In this document: piece by piece, positions 36,138 through 46,409 of the stretch
Numbering within the stretch: the first letter of the stretch is position 1
Layout: every line of letters starts with the position of its first letter
Source of the DNA: Blastomyces gilchristii SLH14081
Taxonomy: Eukaryota > Ascomycota > Eurotiomycetes > Onygenales > Ajellomycetaceae
DNA length: 64,000 nt
Direction of reading: 5' to 3'
Assembly: GCF_000003855.2 (NCBI RefSeq)
Contig: NW_003101674.1
Coordinates: forward strand, 477,694-541,693
Made by a program: the position numbers and the translations under genes
The notes under the pieces: model-generated
Told to the model about the DNA's origin: nothing
The model's input: only the letters and a program-made list of their open reading frames with translations
The model's database searches: none

Positions 36138-39100
36138 ATGAATGTGATTCTTGTATCTACTATAATAGATAACATGTATAATATAAAAGCTATGATAGAC
36201 AGTGATCTATGCTATTATACAATGATTAAATCTTTAGTTATAAGATATTATAATCTTCAGCATATTCTCTTATCAAAACCTCAACTTCTTACAGAATTTG
36301 ATAATTCAAAGAACATTTATACTTATTACATGATAAAACTAGACATAGATATCAGAGAATATCAACACAAAGATATCTATACATATAAAGTTAATAATCT
36401 TGATTATAATCTTATATTAGAACTTATCTAGCTATCTAAATAAGACATCTTACTGAACACTTAGAACAGAAGCTTAATATTCTCTAATAATAATAGAATT
36501 TATAAAGATAATATTTATAAAATTATGAATCTGACACAGATCTCTATCAATATGTATGAAATACTCTGAAAAAGAAGTCACTGACAGAATCACTGATAAG
36601 ATCACTGATAGCAGAATTATATAGTAATCTACTTCATCAGTCTGACTGATATTAAAAAGACTCTAGAAAAGTTATTCTATATTATAATAACAGATTCTCA
36701 TATAAAACTTTCTCAATAATATTATGAATATCTAGATATCTTCTGATAAGATAATATTATAAATATATCTCTCTTACAAGACTCAGAAGTGAATCACAGT
36801 ATTAAGTTAGAAAAGAAAAATGATAAAGACTCTGAATTATTATATAACTCTCTTTATAACATGTTCTGAGATAAACTTCTTCTTCTTTAAAAGACACTTA
36901 ATAATCTGTTAAATAAAGAATTTATATATATTAGTAACTCTTTCACTGCAGCCTCTATTCTCTTTGCAAAGAAATCATATAAAGAACTCTGATTCTGCAT
37001 GAACTATTGAGAACTGAATAGATTAATAAAGAAGAATCATTATTCTTTATCTCTTATCAATGAAACTCTAGCTTGTATTAAATAAGCTTAATAATTTATA
37101 AAGTTAGATGTCATTACTGTGTTTCATAAGATTTACATCACTGAAGAAGATGAGTGACTTACAGTATTTCAAATATAATATAATCTCTTTAAATAAGTAG
37201 TCACACTCTTTGAACTGGCTAACACTCTCAGTATATTTCAGAAGTATATTAACTGAGCACTCTGAGATTTTCTTGATGAATTTGTATCTGTATATCTTTA
37301 TAACATTCTCATCTTCACTGATAAGTTTAAGAAAGAATATCAAGAATATGTATAAAAGATATTACAATAACTACAGAAAGCAGAACTACTGATAAATATA
37401 GATAAATATAATTTTAAGATTAAAAGTACAAAATATCTAGACTTTATTATAGAAGCTGATAAGAAAATCTGAATGAATTCTGAGAAGATCTTCACTATTC
37501 TTAAATAAGAGATCTTATACACTGTGAAAGATGTACAAAGCTTTATCAGATTTACTAACTTCTATCAGTAATTTATATAGAACTTCTCAGATATTACAAG
37601 ATCACTTACAGAACTCACTAAGAAAGACTCAGTATTTCAATAATCAGTGAACACTGAAGCTGTATTTATATAAATAAAGAAGATATTTATTAATACTTCT
37701 CTATTGATAATATTCAATTCTGATTATGAAATAGTTGTTAAAGCTGATTTCTCTGACTATATTATAGAAGAAGCTATATTACAATATGATAATAAAGATA
37801 TCTTATAATTATATATCTTCATATCTAAAAAACTAAGTCTCACTGAATACAATTATAAGATCTATAACAAGAAACTTCTCATAATTATACACTATCTGAA
37901 AGAATGAGACTCTGAACTCTGAAGTATCTCTGAATTTGAGATAATCATAGATTATAAGAATTTCAAGTACTTCACTACTATCTATAAACTCACTGAATAA
38001 CAGATGTGATAATCTGAGTTCTTAAGCTACTTTCATTTTACAATATACTATCATTCTGACAGTTAGAACTTAATAATAGATACTCTCTTATAATAAGAGT
38101 AAGATATGCCTTTTAATATAATAGACACTTATTGAATGAACTGAGAACACTGACTCTTAGATCTGAAGATATTGATTAATCAAGATGAAACAGCTTATAG
38201 CACTATACATACTTCTCTGATTAGAACTACTACTAATATCTCAACTTCTTCTGAATCTATATTAGATGAACTATAATATACAGTAGCTCAAACTGATAAA
38301 CTTCTTCAAGCACTTATTAAAATAGTATAATAAGAAGTACTCTGATTTTCTTCAGAACTATATATAAGAACTGATATCTCAGAATATTTAATTGATAATA
38401 ATAACACTTTATAATTCTATAAATAATGCTGAGTCTCTCACTCTGAACTCTTACACACTCAGATAATACAAGAGATGCATGACTCTTATATAATTAGTTA
38501 TTCAGGTCATGAATAACTGTATTAAATAATCTCTTAAGAGTTCTACTGATCTGAGATATTAAACAGTATCAGATATTTCATCTGAAACTGTAACTATTAT
38601 TTCTTCATCATCTTATAAAAGAATTATAGAAAAAATCTGCTGAAACTACTTGATATCTCTGATAGAATCTGATAAGATATAATAATTAACTTCACTATTA
38701 ATCTTTCTAAGAGTAAGAACTGTAGAAATATTCTGATTATTATGAATTAATTAAGTAAGAGTATAATATTGAAACTCTGTAATAAGATAGATACTGAACA
38801 AGTCACTGAAGCTTTTCTAAGAAGTCTATTTTATCAGATATATAAATTACTGAGATCTATAGTATCAGATCAGAATTATTAATTCATAAGCACTCTCTGA
38901 ATAAGAATCTGTTAAGTTCTTAAGATTATATATTATTTGTTAACTATCTATCACTCTGAGACTGATAATGCATCAGAATGAATAATTCAGACTATAAAGA
39001 ATTATCTTTATAAGTTCTGTAACTACTTATAAGATAATTAATATAATCTTCTTCTATATACTGAAATTACTATTAATGACTGAGATGCTATTTTAACAGA

Positions 39101-39740
39101 TGTAAGTCTGTTCTTTCTTACACATAGATATTATATAAAGATATTGAATCTTCTAAAGATTACACACTTTATATTAAATCTCTACAGTTTAATTCAGATC
39201 ACTGATAATATAGTGATAAAGCTTTAAAATATCTATGACTGAGCAGAAGCCTTTATAATAAGTATTAAACAGAATTAAGAAAACTGAACTAATGTTTATC
39301 AAGATCTCACTGAGTAATACAAGATAGAAGATCTGATATAATTGAATCTTAAGAGTATATAAATCACATACTCATCTCATACACTGAATTATTACTATAT
39401 TAAATATAAAGTGATAGAAGTTCTAGACAGTTATAATTACTATTTTAATATATTATCAGAGATTTATAATATCTTTTATACAAGCTTGTTTCACTATATT
39501 ATCACTGATCTGTTCTCTTCTTCACTGACTTTCAATTAACAGTTATCAGAGATTATAGAAGAAGATAATAAACTTAAGTAAGAGATTAAAGATATTCTTG
39601 ATAAGAGATCTCACAGTTATAACTAATAATATCTTATGAAATAGATCAGCTATAATCACCTGATCTGAACTCTGAGCTCTGTGTTATCTGAGATAGTAGC
39701 TTTTAACTGATGAGAATTATATGCCTGCAATTCTATATCA
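36138..39740 (+). pseudogene. pol of Gypsy-4
   Basis: Protease, RT, RNase H, integrase and chromodomain follow in the same order as in Gypsy-1. All frames are interrupted. Frames on the minus strand at 37104-37522 are antisense shadows of RT. Confidence 0.8.
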
Positions 39741-39761
39741 CTTCTGAAAAGAAGAAATTAA

Positions 39762-40039
39762 TGTGACAGACTGTGCTTAATTAATTATATAGACTATTTC
39801 ATTACACTTCACAGATTTCTACTATTCTGATTCTCAGTTGTTAATTCTCAGCTGAAAATCTACAGAATTTCTATTCTTTTATTCTGAAGCTTCACTGCAT
39901 ACATTACTGTGTATGTGTATAAATATTCATTTTAATTATTAATTCTCATACTTTCTCTTTCTTTTCTTCTCTAATGTTTTTCTCTTTGTTATATAAGATC
40001 TATATATTATACTGATCTATTCAGTATAGATCTCTTACA
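39762..40039 (+). repeat. 3' LTR of Gypsy-4
   Basis: Starts TGTGACAGACTGTGC and ends TCTCTTACA, 278 bp. Confidence 0.9.
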
Positions 40040-40399
40040 GAGATCATGATTTTCACTTCTTAATTTAAATTATTTTTATTACTTTAAATGACTTTAAATC
40101 TTATTTAAGCATTATTAAAAAGCATTACTTTTTAAAAAATTAAAAATAGTCTAAAAAAAAACCTTAAAATGTCTAAAAATAGTAACTTTATATCAAGAAT
40201 GAGACTAAATGAGATCAAATGAGATCACTTTCTCATTTTTTTCAAGTCATGATTTCATTTTGAGATTTGATATATAGTCACTTTGCATGTTTTTTTAATG
40301 ACTAGTCCCAGCAGGATTCACGCCAAGAAATGTATGAGACCAGATCAACTGGGATCAAATGTGAAATTCATGGTCCCGGCGGCCAGTCTATCAACAGCT

Positions 40400-40489
40400 C
40401 TTTACAACTGCTTCTCAGTGTAATTAGAAGATTTAGACATGATTATAATTAATGATGATTATTTGAAGATGAAGAATGAAGATATTGAT
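40400..40489 (-). pseudogene. 5' remnant of the pogo transposase region
   Basis: About 90 bases between the MITE duplication and the right inverted repeat. By position it is the start of the transposase gene or its leader; no conserved motif is visible. Confidence 0.3.
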
Positions 40490-40564
40490 AATATTTTCTG
40501 TACAGTGTGGTTTTCCATACACTGTGGCGCACTCACTAGAGAGAGTGAGTAAGCATGGCACGGT
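40490..40564 (-). repeat. right terminal inverted repeat of the pogo element
   Basis: Reverse complement of 27974-28048 with two mismatches. It ends GGCATGGCACGGT-side and is followed by TA. Confidence 0.9.
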
Positions 40565-40566
40565 TA

Positions 40567-40780
40567 ATAACCTGAAATTACTGTTGACACAACCCTAATC
40601 CCTGCATAACCTTGACATGCATCCCCTTTTCCCCGCAGCTTCGTAAAGCAGCGCTAAAAAGAAACATGACCGGATCTGTACGGAGTACATTGAGGGCCGC
40701 GAGAAGGCCAGCCTCGTTCAACCTACACTTTACATGCTATTTAGGACAATGACATTCTAGCAACCACGCCGCGTCAGACA
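40567..40780 (+). promoter_or_regulatory. upstream region of the MFS pseudogene
   Basis: GC-balanced DNA continuous, before the pogo insertion, with the SDR 3' flank. No clear TATA box. A short ATG frame at 40749 stops after three codons. Confidence 0.35.
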
Positions 40781-42335
40781 TTGGCAGAAAACGACAAAAA
40801 TGTCCAGCAGGGCACCGAAGATGGCGAGGCAGTCGGTACTGCAGTGCCAGCCACCGTCGAAGAAGAGACCCCATCGCGTTCTAAACTCCGAACCCTCATG
40901 ATTACCATCGCGTTATATATGGGTCATGTTCATCACCGCACTAGACCAGACAGTCGTTGCGACCGCAATACCCACCATCACCCACGACCTGCACTCCGCA
41001 GCGGGCTACACATGGATCGGCGGCGCCTACTTGCTCGCGAGCGCGTCGTGCGGAACCATATGGGTCAAATGTAGCGACATCTGGGGCCGAAAACCCCTCA
41101 TCCTCGTCGCAGTGTTTGTGTTTGCTGTGGCGAGCCTTAGAGCTGTCCTGAGCATCGACATGCCTATGCTCATCGCTGCACGGGCGCTGCTGGGAGTTGG
41201 ATCTGGAGGGCTCATGCAGCTTGTTGCTGTGGCAATTGCTGATATGTTCAGCTTGCGCGATAGGTCCTTTTACTTTGGCATCATGGGCGCTGTCTAGGCC
41301 ATTGCTGGCGGTGCCGGCCCGCTGATTGGAGGTGCCTTTGCCGAGTATGTGACTTGGCGCTGGTGCTTTTGGATCAATCTCCCTGTTTGCGGACTTGCAG
41401 AACTGTTACTCTTCTTGTTTCTGGACCTTCACAACCCACGAACTCCGCTACGGAAGGGTCTTGGCTGTGGTGGACTGGTGGGGATCTTTCTCGATTCTCG
41501 CCGTGGTCATCATGATTTTGCTCGGCCTCAATCTCGGCGGAGCAACATTCCCGTGGAGCGGCTCAACTGTTATATGTCTCCTGGTGTTTGGTTCGGCCTC
41601 AATTGCACTGTTTCTGTATAGTGAGTTGCGTCTTGCCAGATACCCGCTCATGCCGTTGAGCGCCTTTCAGCGAGTGTCTAACATTTCTGTCATCATCGTG
41701 GCCTTTGGACATAGCATGGTAGCAACCGGCACCGAATTCTACTTGCCTCTGTATTTTCAGAGCGTCCAAGAAGCGTCACCGCTTCGCAGTGGTGTCCTAC
41801 TTCTTCCTTATGTCTTGGCGGCAGCAGCAGCTGACTTTGTCGGCGGACTCATCATCCATCGGACCGGCAAATATTTGATTCTCCTCCAGATGGGTTGTGT
41901 GCTCATGACGTTGGGTACTGTCCAAATCATTGCAGCAGTAGGCATGGCCCTTCTTTTCCAGACGCCCATGCTGGCTGTGCAAAACTCAGTACATAAATCA
42001 GATGTCGCGTCAGCTACATCCACTTTGTCATTTCTTTGCAGCTTAGCATCCTCACTAGCTGTTGTTATTGGGGGCTCCATATTCCAGAACAGCAGAACAG
42101 CATCAACACTAGAGCTTCCGCACTGGCAGCGGCTGGCCTCAGTGGATCTCTGCAGAACAGCCTCAACAGAGGGAACACTGCTGCAAATGTGGAGATCATC
42201 AGAAACATCACCAACTCTACACAACTTGAAGCTGTGAAAGAAGCTTACACCTATAGTACCTGATGCATCTTCATCTTCTTTACCGCGATCGCAGGGTTGA
42301 CACTACTGCAAGCAGGTGAATGAAGATGTAAAGTA
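40781..42335 (+). pseudogene. DHA14-type MFS efflux pump, broken
   Basis: The frames together read as a 14-helix major facilitator drug:H+ antiporter of fungal toxin/drug pumps. Motifs include ALDQTVVATAIP in helix 1, a DIWGRKPL loop (motif A) and GAGPLIGG (motif C). Breaks: the expected start reads TTG at 40781; a one-base frame change near 40918-40926; a TAG at 41295-41297 where Trp is expected; another frame change near 41455-41465; an 8-base tandem duplication (CAGAACAG) at about 42085-42101; and a TGA at 42261-42263 before a last membrane segment (to about 42330). The wild type would sit in the plasma or vacuolar membrane and export small molecules. Confidence 0.87.
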
Positions 42336-43600
42336 TAAGAAGACTCAGTTGATCTTCCTTGAGTGTTGAACGTAGCAGGTAGTAGTGAGATGGTGTCATA
42401 AACCTTACAGAGTGAATTTTAGTTTGTTGTAAATTACAACAAAGTCTCATTATCAGACTCTCTTATTAGCTCTTCAGATGCAGTAATAAAATTATGATCT
42501 CTCCACTTTCTTGCCTGACAACAGTTTACGGAATTGGAGAGTCGGATCTACGCGACAGAGACACAGATTAGAAGGAACAGATACAACTGAAACCGTGAAA
42601 TATACAACATCAGCCACACCTCTGATCATTCATTTTTGAATCCTGATCCTGGCTCATCCGCTCATAGAAACTGTTCCAACAAATGGATGGGTAGAAGTAG
42701 TAAAGTCATTTACAAATGCATGTGATTTCAAGGAGGTATTGGTGCCCCAGCCCTGGCAGAGTTCCTAAATACATCTATAAATGTATGTGTTGAAAGGAGT
42801 GTGACCCAAGAAGAAGTTCGAGCTGAAAAGGGGTTGCAGGCCCAAAGGGCATGTGAGCTGAAAAGAAAAAAGGGCAGGCCAAGATGGAAGCACCAAAGAA
42901 CCCAGTGAGGCTTGCTTGGCTTGGCTTTCACTCAGCAATCAACAAGTAGAACCTCCAACTCCTCCGCCTCTTTCCAACCACTCATGATTTCAATATTAGA
43001 TGTGAGGTTGGCCATAAAAATTTCTACCTAGTAGCTCTTGACAACACTGGTGATAACCTGACAACACATTCCGCAGGTTGCAACCAATGAGGGGAAGGCA
43101 TTCTGGGCAATACCATACCAGTGTCCACACAGAAGGGTCCTCCACTCTGGTGGGATGGTACAACAGATCTGACATTGACACTGATGCTTCAGTAGGTCAA
43201 CACCTCCGCAGGTGCAGGATCAAAGACAGGTGAGGGCTGGATAAGACAGCACAGCATCATCCCTGGCAAGGGGGGGAATACCTAGGTAGAGAAGGTAGAG
43301 AAGGGGGCAGTGCACGTGAGCACGAGCGTCAGAGGCAGAGGCCAGGGCAAGGGCAAGAGAGAAAGAGAAATGAAGAAGGAAGGAGAAAGTGTGTAGTCAT
43401 TGCGAGGGGCGCGCGATGAGTTTTTATTAGATCGCGGCATCTGTTGAAGCGGCGTGAGAAGGCGCAAAAGCGGCGAGGGGGCGGCCATCCCCGAAATGGC
43501 AACAGTGCTGCTGCAACGGGCCTCGCGCGCAATGTAGACCAATGGCGACTGCACTCAGCGGGCTGGGCGCCCCGCTAACCGACAGAAAAGGTACTTCTCA
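42336..43600. other. mixed-composition stretch, unassigned
   Basis: GC falls and rises. 42730-43300 has normal composition and several short frames on both strands, such as minus 42996-43181 (Cys- and Trp-containing, YCPECLPLIGC). 43320-43560 is GC-rich with a purine-rich middle (GAGAGAAAGAGAAATGAAG). I cannot assign any frame to a family and see no exon structure. It may be the remains of an older insertion or of another gene. Confidence 0.35.
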
Positions 43601-43886
43601 CACATCTATTTTCTCTGACAGATACAAATCTAACAAGATAAGAGATATCGATATAATTCTCTGACTTACATATATATATATATCTTTTATAAAGAGAAGT
43701 AGAGGTGAGTATACTACTGATTTACAAGTTATATTCAAAGTTTAGAAAATGAAAATCAAGATAAAAGTAAAGAAAGACTAAAAAAATAAGTTGTGATAAA
43801 TATGATTATTCTATTATTTTTAAATTGATATTTAATTTTCACAAACTCTGATTTTTTTCTTAAAACTTTAATTAAATATACTGATC
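43601..43886. other. AT-rich stretch with a (TA)n run
   Basis: AT-rich DNA with an alternating TA run at about 43670-43683. It is the landing site of Gypsy-5, whose left duplication is AAATA at 43887-43891. No gene is visible. Confidence 0.5.
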
Positions 43887-43891
43887 AAATA

Positions 43892-44165
43892 TGTGGCGGG
43901 CTGCGCCCGATCATATAGACTATTCCATTACACTCCATAGATTCCTCGGCCCGAAAGCTCTGATTCTCGGTCGCCGATCCTCGGCTGAGGAACCCACGGA
44001 GTTCCTATTCTCCCGCTCCGAAGCTCCAACCTCGTACGCGTTATAAATATCCGCTCCGATCGCTGATTCCCGCACTTTCTCTTTTTTTCCTTCTCTAACG
44101 TTTTCCACTTTTGTTATATAAGACCTATATCTTAATGCCGATCTATTCGGCGTAGGCCCCTTACA
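43892..44165 (+). repeat. 5' LTR of Gypsy-5
   Basis: Begins TGTGGCGGGCTGCGCCCGATC and ends GGCCCCTTACA. A TATAAATA box lies at 44042-44049, the likely promoter. Confidence 0.93.
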
Positions 44166-44388
44166 CTTGGAAAACGTTCATCGTCTCCTCATTAGGAACG
44201 ATTACCCATCGAAAAAGATATCCGAACGCGTAACGACGTGTAATAGTAAAGAAACGAACGACCAGCTAAGCGGACACCGAGTCCCTGCTAGATAGATAGA
44301 AGCTTGCTCGCCAGTCGCCCTGGCCCCACAACAAGATCTCACAAGAGAACGTCAGCGAAAGACCCGAGAGTCCTGACACCTTAGATGT

Positions 44389-45243
44389 ATGAGATATTCA
44401 TACGATTACACTTCCGATTCCGAAGAACCCTCAAACGCAGATACCACACATCCGACGAATGATACAGCTATGTCTACTGATAATATGGGTGAACCCTCGA
44501 ACGCGAGCATAGACACAGTGCCGCAGTGGCTCCGAGCAATGTTGGAATTACAACAGCAACAGATAGCTGATATCCACGCAAACCAACAACGCCAATACGA
44601 GGAAATCCAACGATTAACTCGACAAGGAACCCCTGCACAGACAATTCCAACACCGACAGAATTGAATATGAACACAATGCAAGCGCCGAAGGAACGCTTA
44701 GGTGCTCCCACATATTTCGATGCTTCTGACCTCACTCTCTACCCATCATGGAGGTTGGAAATGCTCGCGAAACTAAGTGTAGATGGAGATGCCATCGGTT
44801 CGTTAACTAATCAAGGTTGGTATATCAATGGTCGATTGAAAGATCGCGCGAAACAGAAGTTCCATCCATGGATGGAGGCATGTGAACCAGCGTTACGTAC
44901 GCCTGACAACATCATCAAACATCTTGATGTCCTCTTCCGAGACACTGCTATGCAACAGAAGGCATTAGATTGGTTACAGAGTGTCCGACAGAGGAATACT
45001 CCTCTCACAACATTCATCTCTGACTTCAACACCAAGATTCTAGAAGCAGGCGGCCAATCTTGGGAGGATCGAATGAAGATTAGCATGCTCAAGAAGGCAC
45101 TGACTTTTGAACTGTTACAAGCCCTCATAAGTGTTGACAAAGCCCCGACTTATGAAGGCTTCTGCATACAACTCCGAACATTGGATGACCGTCCAACCTG
45201 GACCCCAGGCTCCGCGCTATCCGATACAGCAGCTCTTGACTGA
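44389..45243 (+). CDS. truncated gag joined to the chromodomain tail (Gypsy-5)
   Basis: A 284-residue open frame. The first part is Asp/Ser/Thr-rich, followed by a Gln-rich stretch (LELQQQQIADI) and a capsid-like region with WYINGRLKDRAKQKFHPW and ALDWLQSVRQ. The last 14 residues or so (from WTPGSAL) match the end of the chromodomain in the full-length copies, in frame and with the same stop. A large internal deletion has therefore fused mid-gag to the last codons of pol and removed the zinc knuckle, protease, RT and integrase. The next ATG, at 44471, corresponds to the gag start in the other copies and may be the true start. Confidence 0.8.
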   Translation: MRYSYDYTSDSEEPSNADTTHPTNDTAMSTDNMGEPSNASIDTVPQWLRAMLELQQQQIADIHANQQRQYEEIQRLTRQGTPAQTIPTPTELNMNTMQAPKERLGAPTYFDASDLTLYPSWRLEMLAKLSVDGDAIGSLTNQGWYINGRLKDRAKQKFHPWMEACEPALRTPDNIIKHLDVLFRDTAMQQKALDWLQSVRQRNTPLTTFISDFNTKILEAGGQSWEDRMKISMLKKALTFELLQALISVDKAPTYEGFCIQLRTLDDRPTWTPGSALSDTAALD

Positions 45244-45279
45244 TGGGAACTGCACTCGCTTCCAGAAAGGAAGGGCTAA

Positions 45280-45550
45280 TGTGGCGGGCTGCGCCCGATC
45301 ATATAGACTATTCCATTACACTCCATAGATTCCTCGGCCCGAAAGCTCCGATTCTCGGTCGCCGATCCTCGGCTGAGGAACCCACGAGTTCCTATTCTCC
45401 CGCTCCGAAGCTCCACCTCGTACGCGTATAAATATCCGCTCCGATCGCCGATTCCCGTACTTTCTCTTTTTTTCCTTCTCTAACGTTTTCCACTTTTGTT
45501 ATATAAGACCTATATCTTAATGCCGATCTATTCGGCGTAGGCCCCTTACA
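45280..45550 (+). repeat. 3' LTR of Gypsy-5
   Basis: Begins TGTGGCGGGCTGCGCCCGATC and ends GGCCCCTTACA. Nearly identical to the 5' LTR. Confidence 0.93.
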
Positions 45551-45555
45551 AAATA

Positions 45556-46409
45556 GATGAAAATAATTTATACTATACATTGACTTATATTATCTTTCTC
45601 TAAAATCTTTTCAACTTCATCTATACTTGAAAGAGATAAGAGACAGAGACAGGCATTGATGTGATATGAAATAGAAAAATAGTAAAAGTGAGAGAGAAGC
45701 AGTGATGATGATCTTAAGAGATAAGTAATTAAAATCAAAACAGACACTTTCAATAGTTTCTGTTTGTCTGTGAAGAATCACTGATGAGTATGCAAAAATA
45801 AAATGAACTCAAATAAAAATAGTTGAATATATATTTATAGATGAGTGTCAAAAAAATTACAAGGCAAGTTTATATTTTCAGCCCTCAACGTGCTTCATTT
45901 CCACTTGCGGTTCAAAGGGTAATAACAGTGAAGGCAGACGAGGAAAGAGAAAGAAAAATAAAATAAAATAAAATAAAAAATAAAGCCAAGGTGACTAGCT
46001 ACGCGGACCGGGCCGCAAAGTTGGCACCCCTGCAGATACGTGTGAATGTGTAGGCAGCGGTATAAAACAAAATATGAGAGGGAATATAATTAGTATATAA
46101 AATATATGCAGTAGAAGCAAAATATGTATAGACAAAAGAAAAAAGAAAAAACAGGCAGTAAGTCATGGGTCAGAAGAAAGGAAATGAAAAGGAAAAGGAA
46201 GAGAAAAGGAGGAAATAGGCGAAGTGTAAATATAAAAAGAGGTAATAAAATATAATATATCGGATTTGATAACCGGCGGGATTGGGAAGAAGTGTGGTTA
46301 AAAGAAAAGAAAAGAAATGGAGGAAATAAGACAAGGAGGAAATAGTCACACGCGGAAAAGGAAAAGGAAAACGAGTAATTAGAAGTAAATATGATATTTG
46401 GGGTATCTT
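45556..46409. other. AT-rich flank and 3' region of the Sel1 gene
   Basis: 45556-45870 is AT-rich without a recognised feature. GC returns at about 45875. An AAAAT-type microsatellite runs at about 45953-45984. 46080-46380 is A- and G-rich on the plus strand (pyrimidine-rich on the gene strand) and probably contains the 3' UTR of the minus-strand gene. Confidence 0.45.

Larger units (their letters stand above)
34364..40039 (+). mobile_element. Gypsy-4, mutated chromovirus inside the MITE
   Basis: A 5.7-kb element with 278-bp LTRs and an exact GAGAT duplication on both sides (34359-34363, 40040-40044). It carries the same gag to chromodomain order as Gypsy-1 and is the most AT-rich of the copies. 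Open pieces such as 36138-36431 cover the protease (Asp-Ser-Asp in place of Asp-Ser-Gly). The RT YLDD box is destroyed (near 37290). Confidence 0.92.
34204..40389 (+). mobile_element. MITE copy 2, split by Gypsy-4
   Basis: Same element as 15731-16234. It starts AGACTGACCG and ends CGGCCAGTCT, about 505 bp without the insertion. The 10-bp duplication reads ATTAACAGCT on the left and ATCAACAGCT on the right. Gypsy-4 is inserted at GAGAT, and copy 1 (near 15889) shows the uninterrupted sequence at that place. Confidence 0.87.
27974..40564 (-). mobile_element. pogo/Fot1-like DNA transposon carrying nested insertions
   Basis: Two inverted repeats of about 75 bp, starting ACCGTGCCATGC, bound the element. 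A TA lies directly outside each end (27972-27973 and 40565-40566), the duplication of Tc1/mariner-pogo elements. Removing Copia-1 (28320-33506) and MITE copy 2 with Gypsy-4 (34204-40389) leaves only about 1.2 kb, so the element is itself internally deleted. The interior encodes part of a pogo-type transposase on the minus strand. It separates the SDR gene from the MFS pseudogene. Confidence 0.88.
43892..45550 (+). mobile_element. Gypsy-5, young internally deleted gypsy copy
   Basis: Two LTRs of 274 and 271 bp (TGT...ACA) flank one open gag-derived frame. Exact AAATA duplications lie on both sides (43887-43891, 45551-45555). Everything between mid-gag and the end of the chromodomain is deleted. 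The sequence keeps CpG and Trp codons, so it inserted after, or escaped, the mutation that ruined the other copies. The two LTRs differ by about three substitutions and three single-base indels. A purine tract (AGAAAGGAAGGG) precedes the 3' LTR. It could be mobilised only by proteins from an autonomous copy elsewhere. Confidence 0.95.

Noticed and set aside
41448..42224. Minus-strand frames of 61-138 codons over the MFS pseudogene
   Set aside because: Antisense; the plus strand shows conserved MFS motifs.
44406..45140. Minus-strand frames over Gypsy-5 gag
   Set aside because: Antisense to a gag that aligns with four other copies in the sense direction.
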